A stretch of 64,000 nt of DNA from Rhizophagus clarus (lineage: Eukaryota > Glomeromycota > Glomeromycetes > Glomerales > Glomeraceae), in assembly GCA_015698045.1 (NCBI GenBank), contig BLAL01000229.1, forward strand, positions 271,001 through 335,000. The letters run 5' to 3'. Below, one piece after another: positions 1 through 10,502 of the stretch. The notes under the pieces were generated by a model that was not told the DNA's origin, ran no database searches, and saw only the letters and a list, made by a program, of their open reading frames with translations. The stretch's first letter is position 1, and every line of letters begins with the position of its first letter. The position numbers and the translations under genes are program-made.

Positions 1-111
1 AGAAGTAAGTCGTTCTTATATTGTTAGTCAGTATCAAAACATACAGTATCAGTAACCTGATAGAGCCATATACAGCATCAATGCACCCAAAAAAACATAG
101 TGTTAACTTAC

Positions 112-289
112 CTTGGAGTATTGTAATTAACATTTGAATTGTACTAGAATTATTCTTTATTGTTATAGAATGATTAACAGATATACTTAATATATCTTTA
201 ATCGCGTTTGGGTTATCAATTATATAAAAATCATCGCTAACTTCATTATTATTGTCGATAATAGTAGTGTTATCAATGTTATCGGGCAT
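112..289 (-). CDS. First exon of an unrecognised gene cut off by the window start
   Basis: An ATG at 289 (minus) opens 59 codons that end in a good splice donor (AAG then gtaagt) at 111/112. The peptide is acidic and Asn/Asp/Ile-rich (starts MPDNIDNTTIIDNNNEVSDD) and has no domain I recognise. The reading frame stays open over the whole exon, and the poly-T/poly-A-rich stretch before it is a plausible promoter region. The following exons would lie beyond base 1, so neither length nor function can be given. It could also be a decayed gene; the good donor and clean frame favour a real exon. Confidence 0.45.
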
Positions 290-1404
290 ATTAAAATTAA
301 GACACGTTATTTTAAAAAGGAAGAGTATGAACTTTTTTTTTGATAAAACTTAAAGGTAGGAGGAGAAAATTCTTTTTTTTTTTTTTGATAAAACGAAGTT
401 CTTTCGGGTAGGAGGAGAAAATTTTTTTTTTTTAATCATATTTATTTAAAAAAAAAAGGACGTGGGAATAAGATTTTTTCTAAAATTTTTATTTCTTTTT
501 TTTTTTAAAAAAAAAAATAGGAACGTGAAAATAAGTTATTAAGGGAAATCGTTATTTTTCTTGAAAAATTAGGGGTATTTATATACAACTAGCGAAGTGT
601 TGGGCCTATCCTAAATGGGAAACATCATTCGAAAATCTCAGTACGGAATTGCTGGGCTTATTCTAAACAAGGCTTATCCTAGCACTGAGATGTTCCTGTT
701 TAGTTGTCTAATTACGGATACCTTTTTATTTGAAGTTGTCGTCAATATTTGTTTAGTCACACACCATCAATTAAATTAATATACATTAGTAATCTGCGCC
801 GGAAAGACAACTAAAAAATAAATTCTTTTATATCAATATACATTATACATGACTTGCCGACCAATTATTCTATTAAACACCCGGGAAAGCGCCAGTGGGA
901 AATTTGCATAACCACAAACTATAGCTTTACACAAAGCGATGATTGATGGTGAAATAAATATAGCCATATAATAAGTAAATCAATGGCACAATAAAACACA
1001 GCCTTAGATAGAAATAAAAAAGCATAATAATTAGAAAAAAAACAGAAAAAAAGATCTCTTTTTTGTAAGTACCAGCCAGTTTAATTAGTACAGTATAACC
1101 TGTTCTTCACGCCAAGTACAAACAATTTATCCAAATGAGATTAAATGATAATCTCAGTGCAAAACTGTGATTTTTATTGGTCTACAGAATTTGGTAAAAT
1201 ATGCAATATGCACATGTGTAATTAGCTAATTAGGAATTTAAAGCAATGCTACGATCATTTGACCAGAAGTTTTATACAGTATATGCGCATAAGACCAGTT
1301 CAAGAATACCAAGTCATCGAAGGAAAGGGAAATGGATGCTTTCTTGGATAAGGCGCATAAGAAAAAGCATCAGTGATGAAATGAGAGAAGAGAAGCTTCA
1401 GCAT
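290..1404. other. Intergenic AT-rich stretch
   Basis: This stretch holds poly-A and poly-T runs (about 330-530) and no convincing gene. The open frame at 1246-1545 on the plus strand has no codon or domain support. Confidence 0.5.
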
Positions 1405-1615
1405 GAATCATCTACTCAGATATTTCTAACTCGCAGAACCGTTGCCTCTTTCTTTTTAAGATGTTCCTTTTCCATACATGATTCCCATTCTTTGATTTCT
1501 ACTTTGCTTCTTCCCCGGAGATCGGTTGAGACAGAACTGAAATAATCAATGTAGAGCGAGTTTGATAAAAATCAATTGTAGAACAAGGGCTAATACGTGA
1601 ATTGTCTTCATCCAT
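1405..1615 (-). other. Possible short coding relic
   Basis: On the minus strand an ATG at 1615 starts MDEDNSRISPCSTIDFYQTR. After a candidate acceptor (ttatttcag near 1545) a second short frame reads STDLRGRSKVEIKEWESCME and runs to a stop near 1405. Both are short, but their composition looks protein-like (charged, coiled-coil-like). No family is recognised. It could be one decayed two-exon gene or chance. Confidence 0.2.
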
Positions 1616-2408
1616 ACCGCCTGAAGATACCGAAACTATCTTGTTTCTAACTTTGGCTTAGTTCAAATCACTCGCTATCCTAGGAATCATTCCTTTCAGT
1701 TCAGTGCTTTAAATAATCTCTTTTTCCTAAAGAATTTATTTTTCGTTCTCATTACTAACGTATTTTGTATTCGTGTTTATATTAAAGTAAGTTGCTCTCT
1801 GTTTATAGGAGAGGTTAATTATTAATTATACGACTTAAGATGTTTGAGAAGGTTCAAGGAAAAGATAACTCGTAGTGTTATGATATCAATGCAAACAACT
1901 TTTTTTGCAGAAAAAGTTTTTTTTGGTAATAGGTATAACCACGATATAGAATTTTTAAAAAAAAGAAAAAAATTGAAAAAAAGATTAATTTTTACTCGAT
2001 AATCACAATGTCCGTCATTATATTAATCAAATTTTTTTCCTTAGAAAATCTATTGAGATCAATGGTAAAAAAGAAACTTATTTTCGAAATTAATCGTAAC
2101 AATGTGAGAAAAATATTAATTTTACTTGGCCATGGTTTAATCACAATATCCATCATTATATTAATCATATTTTTTTTCCTTAAAAAAATCTGTATCATAT
2201 GATGTAATAAGATCAATGGCAAAAAGAATTTTTTTTCTTTTCGTAATTAACCATATTAATCATAGATATAATTACGATGCAAGAAAAAGATTAATTTTTT
2301 TCGATCATGATGTGGTAAGATCAACGCAAAAAAAAAGAGGATAAAAAAAATTTTTTTTTTTTTTTTATTCAATTATTTCTTTTTTTTTTATATTGAGATA
2401 TCATTAAA
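1616..2408. repeat. Upstream region with two imperfect direct repeats
   Basis: Between about 1985 and 2240 a unit of roughly 140-150 bp occurs twice. Each copy has TCACAATRTCCRTCATTATA followed by a TTTTTTCCTTA block and then a block ending AGATCAATGG. A related stretch (CGATCATGATGTGGTAAGAT) lies at about 2300-2330 and recurs at about 5530-5560, next to the shortened gene copy. The rest is AT-rich and without genes. Confidence 0.55.
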
Positions 2409-4242
2409 ATGTCTTCTCAAGATCTTGATAAAGAACAAGGAATTCGTAAAAAAGGTTCTCTTATTAAACATTGGCAGCCATCGCAACCGCAATATCAACA
2501 ACCTCAGTCTCAATGGCCGCAACAACCTCAACAGCTGCAACAACCCCAATCTCAACAACCGCAACAACCTCAATCTCATCAACCGCAACAACCTCAATCT
2601 CAACAACCGCAACAATCTCAACCCCAAACTCTACTTCAGTGGCCACGACAACCTCAACAATTTCAATTTCAATGGCCGCAACCACCTCAATCTCAATGGC
2701 CTCAACAACCTCAACAATCTCAACCTCATCAATTTCAATGGTCGCAACCACCTCAATCTCAATGGCCTCAACAACCTCAACAATCTCAATTTCAATGGCC
2801 GCAACCACCTCAATCTCAATGGCCTCAACAACCTCAACAATCTCAACCTCAATGGCCGCAACCACCTCTACCTCAATGGCCTCAACAACCTCAACAACCT
2901 CAACAAAATCAGCAACGTCAATGGCCACATCATGAATACCAATGGTCGCAATCACCTTCTCAACAACCTCAACAATACTTACCTCAATTACCACCTCAAC
3001 CTCCTCAACAAATTGATGATGAAGAAAAAATAGGTGACCTATAATTGAAATTCATTATTCTTTCTTTTTGTGATATGAATAGTTCACTTACCTTGATATT
3101 TAATAATTGTAGACAAAATGCTAAAAGAGGAGTTCTTGAGAATTGAGGAAATAATAAATATATCTCCGGATCCCTATAAAACTAAGAAGAAAATAGCGGA
3201 TGAATTCGGCCTAATTTTACCCGATTATATCAATTTTATGACCGAGAAATACAGGAAAAGTCAAAGTCCCATATCAACAATAACATCACTGGAATCCTCT
3301 CCGGCGACGTCACCACATTTCCTGCTGCGTTCTCCGCCTTTGAAGAGCCGCACTCCAATGTAAATATATATAGTAAATCTGTAATATTTATAATTCATAT
3401 GTTCTGAGCCCATTTATTTTTATTATAGGGATAATTTTGAACGACAACTCATAAATAACAATTTGGAGTTGCCGTCTCAATATTTTACTAGAGAACGTCA
3501 CTACCCCAGAAGTCCTTTCCCAAGACCCAACGCGAATGTTCCAGATAAATATACGGAACCTAAAACCAGTCGCGAATATAGTCAAAAACAGATGAGTGAA
3601 ATATTAGAAAATAATTATAGTTCTCTCCCAAAATGGATCTTAGATATCATTTACGTTGAATTAAGAGCACTATTCCTTCGTACTCGACACCTTGATCATT
3701 CTTCTAGAAATTCAATGATAGAAGATATAATTAGTAAATTATTTCCGCATTTTTCTAAGAAGAAAGAAAACAAACAAAAAATTAATTTTATGGGCAAACG
3801 TTTTCGAAAAGTTTTTGATGGATGGAGGAGCGAATTATGGTCGAATATAGGTTTCGCATATCAGAATAGTTGCACTAACGATAATATTTCCCAGTTAAAA
3901 TCTAAAGTTTCAGTTTCAACTATATTTCGTCAGTGGTTGACATGTGTTTCAAATGAACTATCAGAAGAAATGGAAAGAGCGCTCCAAAATGTTATTATTT
4001 ACGGGATTAGATGTTTAAGTGAGGAGGTGGATGATGACAAGACAGCTCGTCGCAACTTTTTTATGGCAAATACAGATTTATACACAATAAATTTGGACTT
4101 TGCTTGTACTGATAAAATAGATGTTACAAGATCAATGGAGCTGTCTCATTATTACATAAGTGCTGCAAGGTCATTTCCCGAAGATAATGACGAAAAGAAT
4201 GATAATGATGAAAGAGAGCAAAGAAAGCATAAAAAAAAGTAA
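2409..4242 (+). CDS. Three-exon protein with a Gln/Pro/Trp-rich repeat head and a helical tail, unknown function
   Basis: Exons 2409-3033, 3113-3359 and 3429-4242 join in frame (introns of 79 and 69 bp, gtgacc...tag and gtaaat...tag) to give 561 residues. Residues 1-30 are charged. Residues about 30-205 are degenerate repeats built on QWPQPPQSQWPQQPQQSQ, a low-complexity, prion-like or scaffold-like head. Exons 2 and 3 encode an ordinary helical protein with a lysine-rich end (QRKHKKK), a possible nuclear signal. I recognise no family. The separate frames become one gene because exon 1 ends one base into a codon that is completed after each acceptor. The same head occurs in a shortened copy 3 kb downstream. 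Function cannot be assigned; composition suggests a protein- or RNA-assembling role, which is inference only. Confidence 0.7.
2475..2960 (+). repeat. Coding tandem repeat (Gln/Pro/Trp head)
   Basis: Imperfect units of about 57-66 bp, each with CAATGGCCTCAACAACCTCA and CAATGGCCGCAACCACCTCA, lie head to tail inside exon 1 of the preceding gene. The repeat keeps several other frames open on both strands; those frames are by-products. Confidence 0.8.
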
Positions 4243-4349
4243 CTAAGAAGATTGAAAATTAAGGAGGCTAGTGAGAAGCGTTATTATAAATTTTATATAA
4301 TATATTTTTATTATGTATCATTTTACATTTTTATCACGTCCTTTATTTT

Positions 4350-4496
4350 TATATTTCTCCAAATGGAGAGGACATTGTAGCTGGAGCTGGTGGTGACGAT
4401 AATACTTTAAGGTTCTGGAAGATTTTTAATACTCTAAGAACAAAAGGGATAGAAAATAAATATTCGTGGAAACTTGATGGTCTTATAATGTTATAG
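4350..4496 (+). pseudogene. Fragment of a Cdc20/Fizzy-type WD40 repeat
   Basis: One frame, from about 4350 to a TAG at 4494, reads SPNGEDIVAGAGGDDNTLRF followed by WKIFNTLRTKG. That is the last WD40 blade of Cdc20/Cdh1 activators of the anaphase-promoting complex (family pattern: SPDG, AGA, DETLRFWN). There is no start, no earlier blade and no splice context, so it is a stranded 3' fragment. It begins about 110 bp after the end of the Gln/Pro-rich gene on the same strand. Read-through fusion cannot be excluded but nothing supports it. Confidence 0.55.
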
Positions 4497-5668
4497 CGCT
4501 TTGATTTTTTTATTCGATCAATAGTTTATAGTAAATATTTAGCATAGAAGAGCTATAATTTAGTAATTATACTTAACATTTACATTATTAATACTTTTAT
4601 TATTAACACTTTTAATCATAAATAAAGTTCATATCAATAATTTTGCTTAATATATATATAATTTATTCTTTGCTGAAATGTATTGAATTGTGTCCGAATA
4701 GTAAACATATCATGCAAATAATCGTCTACCGATCGTGGATCAATTTACCGATAAATCGTCACGAATTATTATTAAAGTCGTTCCGATTTTAAAAATTTAT
4801 TAACCATGTCGATAAAATTTAGTAAATGTATTGAATAGAATAATGTCTCTAATACATTTCAAATACTGTATATTAAAATATACATTCGTAAATAAAATGA
4901 GACTACTTTTACTGGACAAGGCAATTTTTTCAAGATATCGTATGATACTTTTATGATATCATAAATGTACTTAAAATTCGAATTTTAATATGGTTGTAAA
5001 GACATTTTACATAATAAAAAATCATTTTGAAAACCACATTAGAACCCATTTCCGATGCTTACCAGAACATCATAAAATATGTCATCCTGACAATGTATTT
5101 AAAACCATTTTATGATAATTTTCACAATTTTGTAAAGATTGACAGAACATGATTAATATATTTTAAAATGCCAATAAATTATTTTATTATACGGCTAAAT
5201 AATAATACATAAACTACTAGTATAATTTACAAAATAGAAAAATTCCAAAGAAACGAACTGTTAGTAATAGTACATTAAAAAAAAAAGATTTAAAAAAAAA
5301 AATGTTATAAAATACCCACCGAAATCTACACCCCTGATCTCCAGTTGAAATCCCATGCTTTGAACCTGTCTAAAAAAAAGAACAAGTGTTAGTACATTTC
5401 GTTAAAGTAGTAATTAAAAAAACTCTTCTCTTACCAAATTCTCAATATCTAAAATCATATGGAAAATACATCAAAGTATATCAAAAAAAATATATTTTTT
5501 CTTTCGAAATTGACCACCATATTAATCATACTCGATCATGATGTGGTAAGATCAATGCAAAAATAAGGAATGAAAGAATTGATTTATAATAATAAAAAAA
5601 AATGAGAAGAAAAAAAATTTTTGACTCACATTTTAACCTGTAGAATCATCATCAAACAAGTTTTAAAA
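4497..5668. other. AT-rich region with minus-strand short-exon relics
   Basis: No complete gene is visible. At about 5330-5460 on the minus strand there are two exon-like pieces with GT-AG borders: a 14-nt one before gtaagag, and a roughly 50-nt one after ttttttagacag. The same acceptor string occurs in the short-exon array at 41.1-42.1 kb, so this may be a stray part of the same family. From 5500 on, the sequence resembles the upstream region of the Gln/Pro-rich gene. Confidence 0.35.
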
Positions 5669-5836
5669 ATGTCTTCTCAATATCGTAATAAACCTATACA
5701 AGAACAAGAAATTCGTAAAAAGAATTCTCTTATTAAAATTTGGAAGCCTTTGCAACCGCAATCTCAACAACCTCTGTGGCGGCGACATACGGAAGTAGTC
5801 AAAGTCCATAGTATATTTTTATGTAATCTTGCTTAA
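5669..5836 (+). pseudogene. Shortened copy of the Gln/Pro-rich gene
   Basis: The ATG at 5669 opens MSSQYRNKPIQEQEIRKKNS, clearly related to the first residues of the gene at 2409 (MSSQDLDKEQGIRKKGSLIK). After a few Gln/Pro codons the frame passes to TEVVKVHSIF and stops. The DNA around the join (GTCAAAGTCC) resembles exon 2 of the full gene, so this looks like an internally deleted duplicate that lost the repeat head. Similarity continues upstream of the ATG. Whether the 55-residue product is made is unknown. Confidence 0.6.
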
Positions 5837-5929
5837 TCGTATAAAAATATCAGAATTTTATTTTAATAATATGGCAGCACGTTATACATATAAAAGTTGT
5901 AAAAAAAAAAAAAAGTTTAATATTTGCGG

Positions 5930-6395
5930 TATTGCAGATGAGTTGCGATACCACAAATGAGTTGCGGCAATGAAGTGACGATATCAAATCAATATCGTAA
6001 ATACATCTTTTTTTATCCCTGAAATTACCAATATCGTAACGATATCAAGACTATACCGATCAGATATTTTTTTAAATAAATGTTGTCACGATATCTCGGC
6101 GATAAATTGTGGGATGAAGTGACGATATCAAATCAATATCGCAAATATATCATCCTTTTTTTTTGAAATTACCAACATCGTAATGATATCAAGGCTGTGC
6201 CGATTTGATATTCTTTTGAATAGATATCGTCACGATATTTTCGCGATAAATTATGGTGATGAAGTAACGATATCAAATCAACATTATAACAATATCATCA
6301 CAGAAATTGATACCATTATGACATGAAATTTATATCGTACCCGTATCAATTCAACATCGCTCATATTTTCAAGGTTTCTGTAAAGAATACTATAC
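5930..6395. repeat. Tandem repeat of about 140 bp built on palindromic GATATC words
   Basis: About three copies start near 5971, 6115 and 6258. Each has TGAAGTGACGATATCAAATC, then a CAATATCG block, then a CACGATAT(C/T)T block. Many words are self-complementary (CGATATCG-like), so single strands could fold. Confidence 0.7.
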
Positions 6396-6414
6396 TTCTT
6401 TTTTTTTTTAATAT

Positions 6415-6560
6415 TTATTAATGTTATTTCTTTTATATTTACTAATATTATTTCTTTTATATTTACTAATGTTATTTCTTTTATATTTAGTATTTACTAA
6501 TATTATTTCTTTTATATTTACTAATGTTCTTTTATATTTATATTTTACTAATATTATTAT
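6415..6560. repeat. Short tandem repeat, about 26 bp
   Basis: The unit TTATTTCTTTTATATTTACT recurs about five times. The 88-residue frame over it is a by-product. Confidence 0.7.
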
Positions 6561-6604
6561 CACGTATTTTTCTTTTTTTTATATATATATTCATATTACT
6601 AACC

Positions 6605-7145
6605 TTTTATTAAATGACCATCAAATTAACCATAAAATAACCATAAAATGTAACCATCAAATTGACCATAAAATGACTATTGATTGACCATCGATTGATC
6701 ATAAAATTGACCATCAAATTGACCATAAAATGACCATTGATTGACCATCGATTGATCATCAAATTGACCATCAAATGACCATCAAATGACCATTAAATTG
6801 ACCTATAAAATGACCATCAATTAACCATTAAATTGACCATAAATGCCCATCAAATGACCATCAAATTGACCATAAAATGACCATTGACTGACTATCGATT
6901 GATCATTAAATTGACCATAAAATGACTATCAAATGACCATCAAATTGACCTATAAAATGACCATCGATTGACCATTAAATTGACCATAAATGCCCATCAA
7001 ATTGGCCTCAATTGACCATTAATTAACCATAAAATGACCATCTATTAACTATTAATTGACCATCAATTGACCATCAATCAACCATCAATCAACCATCAAT
7101 CAACCATCAATCAATCATCAATCAACCATCAATCAACCATCAATC
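6605..7145. repeat. Minisatellite of ACCATCAA/GACCATAAAAT units
   Basis: More than 30 degenerate units of roughly 8-16 bp (tgACCATCAAatTGACCATAAAA and variants) run for about 540 bp and end in a clean run of CAACCATCAAT. From 7145 to 7300 it gives way to a related TGATTGGTATC-rich stretch. Confidence 0.8.
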
Positions 7146-7308
7146 AGGCTAGTTGATTGGTAGCCGATTGGTGTCAGATTTTGGCAGAAATCGGCCATCA
7201 ATCAGACAGGCCAATTGGTATCAAATTGAACAAATCAGATACCAATCAATTATTAATCAGGTACCTGATTGATGACTGATTGATATCTGATTTGACATCT
7301 TTCGACCT

Positions 7309-7539
7309 GTGGAAGAAAATGTTATTTTAGGTAATAAAGCGAAAAAGGCTGGAAGGAAGAAACCTAAGTCTAAATCTGTTGGCATTTCTAAACCATCTAT
7401 TACCCAGAATCAGTTAACGCCTATAAGCTCAGAGAGTTTGAATATTAGCAAAGAGGATCTGAATGCATTTTATGAAAAGAAAGCTACTCGAGATAAAAAA
7501 AATAAAGCAGAAATAAATAAATGTATACTAGTCTCATAA
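7309..7539 (+). pseudogene. Lysine-rich fragment, unrecognised
   Basis: An open frame without an ATG (it starts at a GTG) encodes a lysine-rich 76-residue piece with a basic patch (KKAGRKKPKSKS) and a charged end (EKKATRDKKNKAE). It lies between the minisatellite and the left end of the pogo-type transposon. The composition is protein-like, but there is no start, no visible splice acceptor and no known family. It is probably the remains of an exon. Confidence 0.3.
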
Positions 7540-8639
7540 AAAATATTTTCCATTTAGTTTGTCATAGTATACTAACAATTTCTCACACAATTAATTAAGC
7601 TCCTCTTTAGATTTAAGAGCATTACAGTTCACCCTCGCTATAGTGAATCTCTCAGGCTGAAGATCGAGATTCACTATAGTGAAGGAATTCACTAATCACG
7701 AATAGCGAATAAAGATAAGATATTCGCTATATCAAAAAGTCATAATCACGTGATGTCGATAATTACAACGACTTAAGCAATAATTTATATTTTAAAAAAA
7801 ACACATGCAATGAAATACCTAAATTTTCTTTGTATTTTTTGTAAACTTGCGCATAAATACTTTTTATATTTGTGATATTCAAAGATTATTGCTTTATTAA
7901 GTATGATAAATGCAATTATTGTAAATCTGTAATACAATCACTTATAAAGACTATCCTGATCGATCTGGTACTCAATAAAACCTTCATATTCTTCTTCGTG
8001 ATTATAAATGTCCCTTTCATTAAAATATGAAGTTTCAAAATTAATATTATCAACGTCTATAATATTATCTTTAACACCTTCTCCCAATACCATCAATACT
8101 GTTGTTAGATTTAACAAACAGGTCCAAACTCATTTGCTTTTTTAAAAAAAAATTATTTCTATAAACCTCCCTCCTAGCTTTTTTCATAGCTTTAAACGCA
8201 CTTTTATCAATAATATTTTGATTATTATTTTGTTCTAAATAGATAAAAATTTTATCAAATGCGGCTAAAACTTTAGAGCTAGATATCAAAGTAATTTCCC
8301 TATCACTTTCGTCATCAGAAATGGAATTATTTTCTTTAAGTATGGCAATAATCTGCTCTTCAGTTGGCGTCTCACCATCAATTTCATTCTCTTGATCTAT
8401 TCTAATGTATTCTTCAGCAGTAAGAGGGTATGTATATTCAAGTTTATCAATTAAACCTTGAATTTTACTATGTTCATTCTCTTCCATCTCTTCATATTCA
8501 TTTTCTTCTATTCCATCTTGAGAATCTGTATCATCTAATGGTAAAATTCCTGCATCTTTCCAGCAGTTAAATATAGTTTTGGGAAGAACTTTATTCCAAG
8601 CTGATACCACATACATCAGGAAATTTTATAGTACGAAAA

Positions 8640-9010
8640 GTTGCGCAAGATTACGCATCGTAATATTTCATAAGTTTCCAGACCCACCGCAAGTTTGCGG
8701 AAGAGTAATATTTTGTAATTTTTTAAAATATTTTGAAATATTATGATATGCAAAGTTTCATAATTTTACGGTTCGTAATATTCTGTAATTTTACGCATTC
8801 GTAATATTTCGTAATTTTACATAATATTTCGTAAGTTTCCAGACCTGCCGCAAGTTTGCGTAAGCGTAATATTTTGTAACTTTTTAAAATATTTCGAAAT
8901 ATTACGATATGCGTAATTTTACGGTTTGTAATATTGTGTAATTTTATTGCGTAATATTTCGCAACTTTTTAAAATATTTTGATGATTCGTAATTTTACAT
9001 AAATATTTTG
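8640..9010. repeat. Left subterminal array of CGTAATATTT words
   Basis: Variants of CGTAATATTTCGTAATTTTA alternate with CCGCAAGTTTGCG. The array is mirrored in complement at 13270-13620. Confidence 0.75.
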
Positions 9011-9129
9011 TAATGTTTCAAAATTCATTTTTGTACTATAAGTTTATATAATGTATATTTTATTAGATATAATATGAATTAAATTATAAAAAATTACAAG
9101 TATTTATTACTATATACAGAATATATAAA

Positions 9130-10140
9130 AGTAAAAAAAGAAAGAGTAACGATACAATTAGATGTAAAAAGAAGAGAAACAGCTATAGTAACGTTGGTAT
9201 TAGATATAAAGATAAAAGAAATATTGTTAGTATTGTTAGTGTTGTTAATATTAGAGTAAAAAGAGTTAAAGAAACAGTAGAAACATGGATATTATCGTTA
9301 GTATTAAAGTACAAGTAAAAGAAAAAAAGGAAACGTAGATAGTATTATTAGTATTACGATATAAAGTAACAATTAGGGTAAAAAACGCGTTAGTATTAAA
9401 ACAATTAGTATTAATAAACAAATATTTCTATACCTGCAAAGAATAAACTAAAAATAAAAGAAAGAGGAAAAATAAACATGTTGTTGGTATTAAGTAAAAG
9501 GAGTAAAAAAAACATAATTAGTATTATTAGTATCGTTAGTATTGAAGTAAAAGTAAAAAGGAATAAAGGAAATATGGATATTATTGTTAGTATTACGACA
9601 CAAAGTAACAGAGGTAAAAAGAAAATGAAAATAATTAGTATTAATAAACAAATATTTCTATACCTGCAAAGCAATAAATTATGAAATATATGTAAATATT
9701 CTGTATATAATTAAAAAATATTGAATAAAAGGATAAAGAAATAATAAAAAGAAGAGAAAAATATTGAACAAAAAAATAAAGAAATAAAGAGACAAAAAAT
9801 AAATAGGACAAAAAACGCGTGCAGATTAAATCACATGCAAGGATCAGCCTAATTTTGATTAGCCAGAAAATACGATACTGTATGCACAATCATATCATTA
9901 TCAACAACGCGGGCGTGACATAAATAAATCGTGACTGAAACTTATGTTCAATTAGTGTTCAATTTGTGTTGATAATTCTGGTAAAAAATTATTAATTTTG
10001 GCCAAATTTTGTTAAATTTATTAAATTTGTGTTGAATTTGTGTTGAATTTGTGTTGCGTAATTTTTTATTTATCACAAGGGGATGATATTTAGTAATTGC
10101 ATGTACGATGTACAAGATTTTTTTTATGATTTTTTTAAGA
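9130..10140. repeat. AGTATTRTTAGT-rich region with a direct repeat
   Basis: The stretch TTAGTATTAATAAACAAATA followed by TTTCTATACCTGCAAAG occurs at about 9407-9440 and again at about 9633-9670. Simple AGTATTATTAGT words fill the space between. From 10020, GTTGAATTTGT is repeated. No gene is supported. Confidence 0.6.
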
Positions 10141-10502
10141 AATGTACGCAAAATATTTAATCAGAATATAATTATTTTTAATTAAATTGATTAAAAAAAA
10201 TTAATTTTTTTAAGAAATGTATGCGAAATATTTAAAATTCAATAGAATGTGCTAATAATAAATTGTTTTATTTTTAAATATGATATATTGATATTTATAT
10301 TTAAAACAATTAAACATGTACATGATTTAATTAATATGTTTAATGATGAAAAGTGTAATAAATTAAATTTTAATTGAAACGAGAAATAAAATCAAACCAA
10401 AGAGGTATTGTTTAAATTTTATTTAAAGTGACATTTTACGACTTTCTTTCAAATTTTTACTCATCCCAAAATCAAATTATAAAAATCAAATCTAAACTAA
10501 TA

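Noticed and set aside
1246..1545. 99-codon plus-strand frame
   Set aside because: No protein-like pattern; the opposite strand reads better, though still weakly.
2425..3033. Several overlapping open frames on both strands across the Gln/Pro-rich repeat
   Set aside because: They follow from the repeat's base pattern; only the frame from 2409 continues through two splice sites.
6421..6687. 88-codon Leu/Phe-rich frame resembling membrane segments
   Set aside because: It is a translation of a 26-bp tandem repeat.
6605..7145. CRISPR-like repeat array
   Set aside because: Units are short, variable and without constant spacers; it is a eukaryotic minisatellite.
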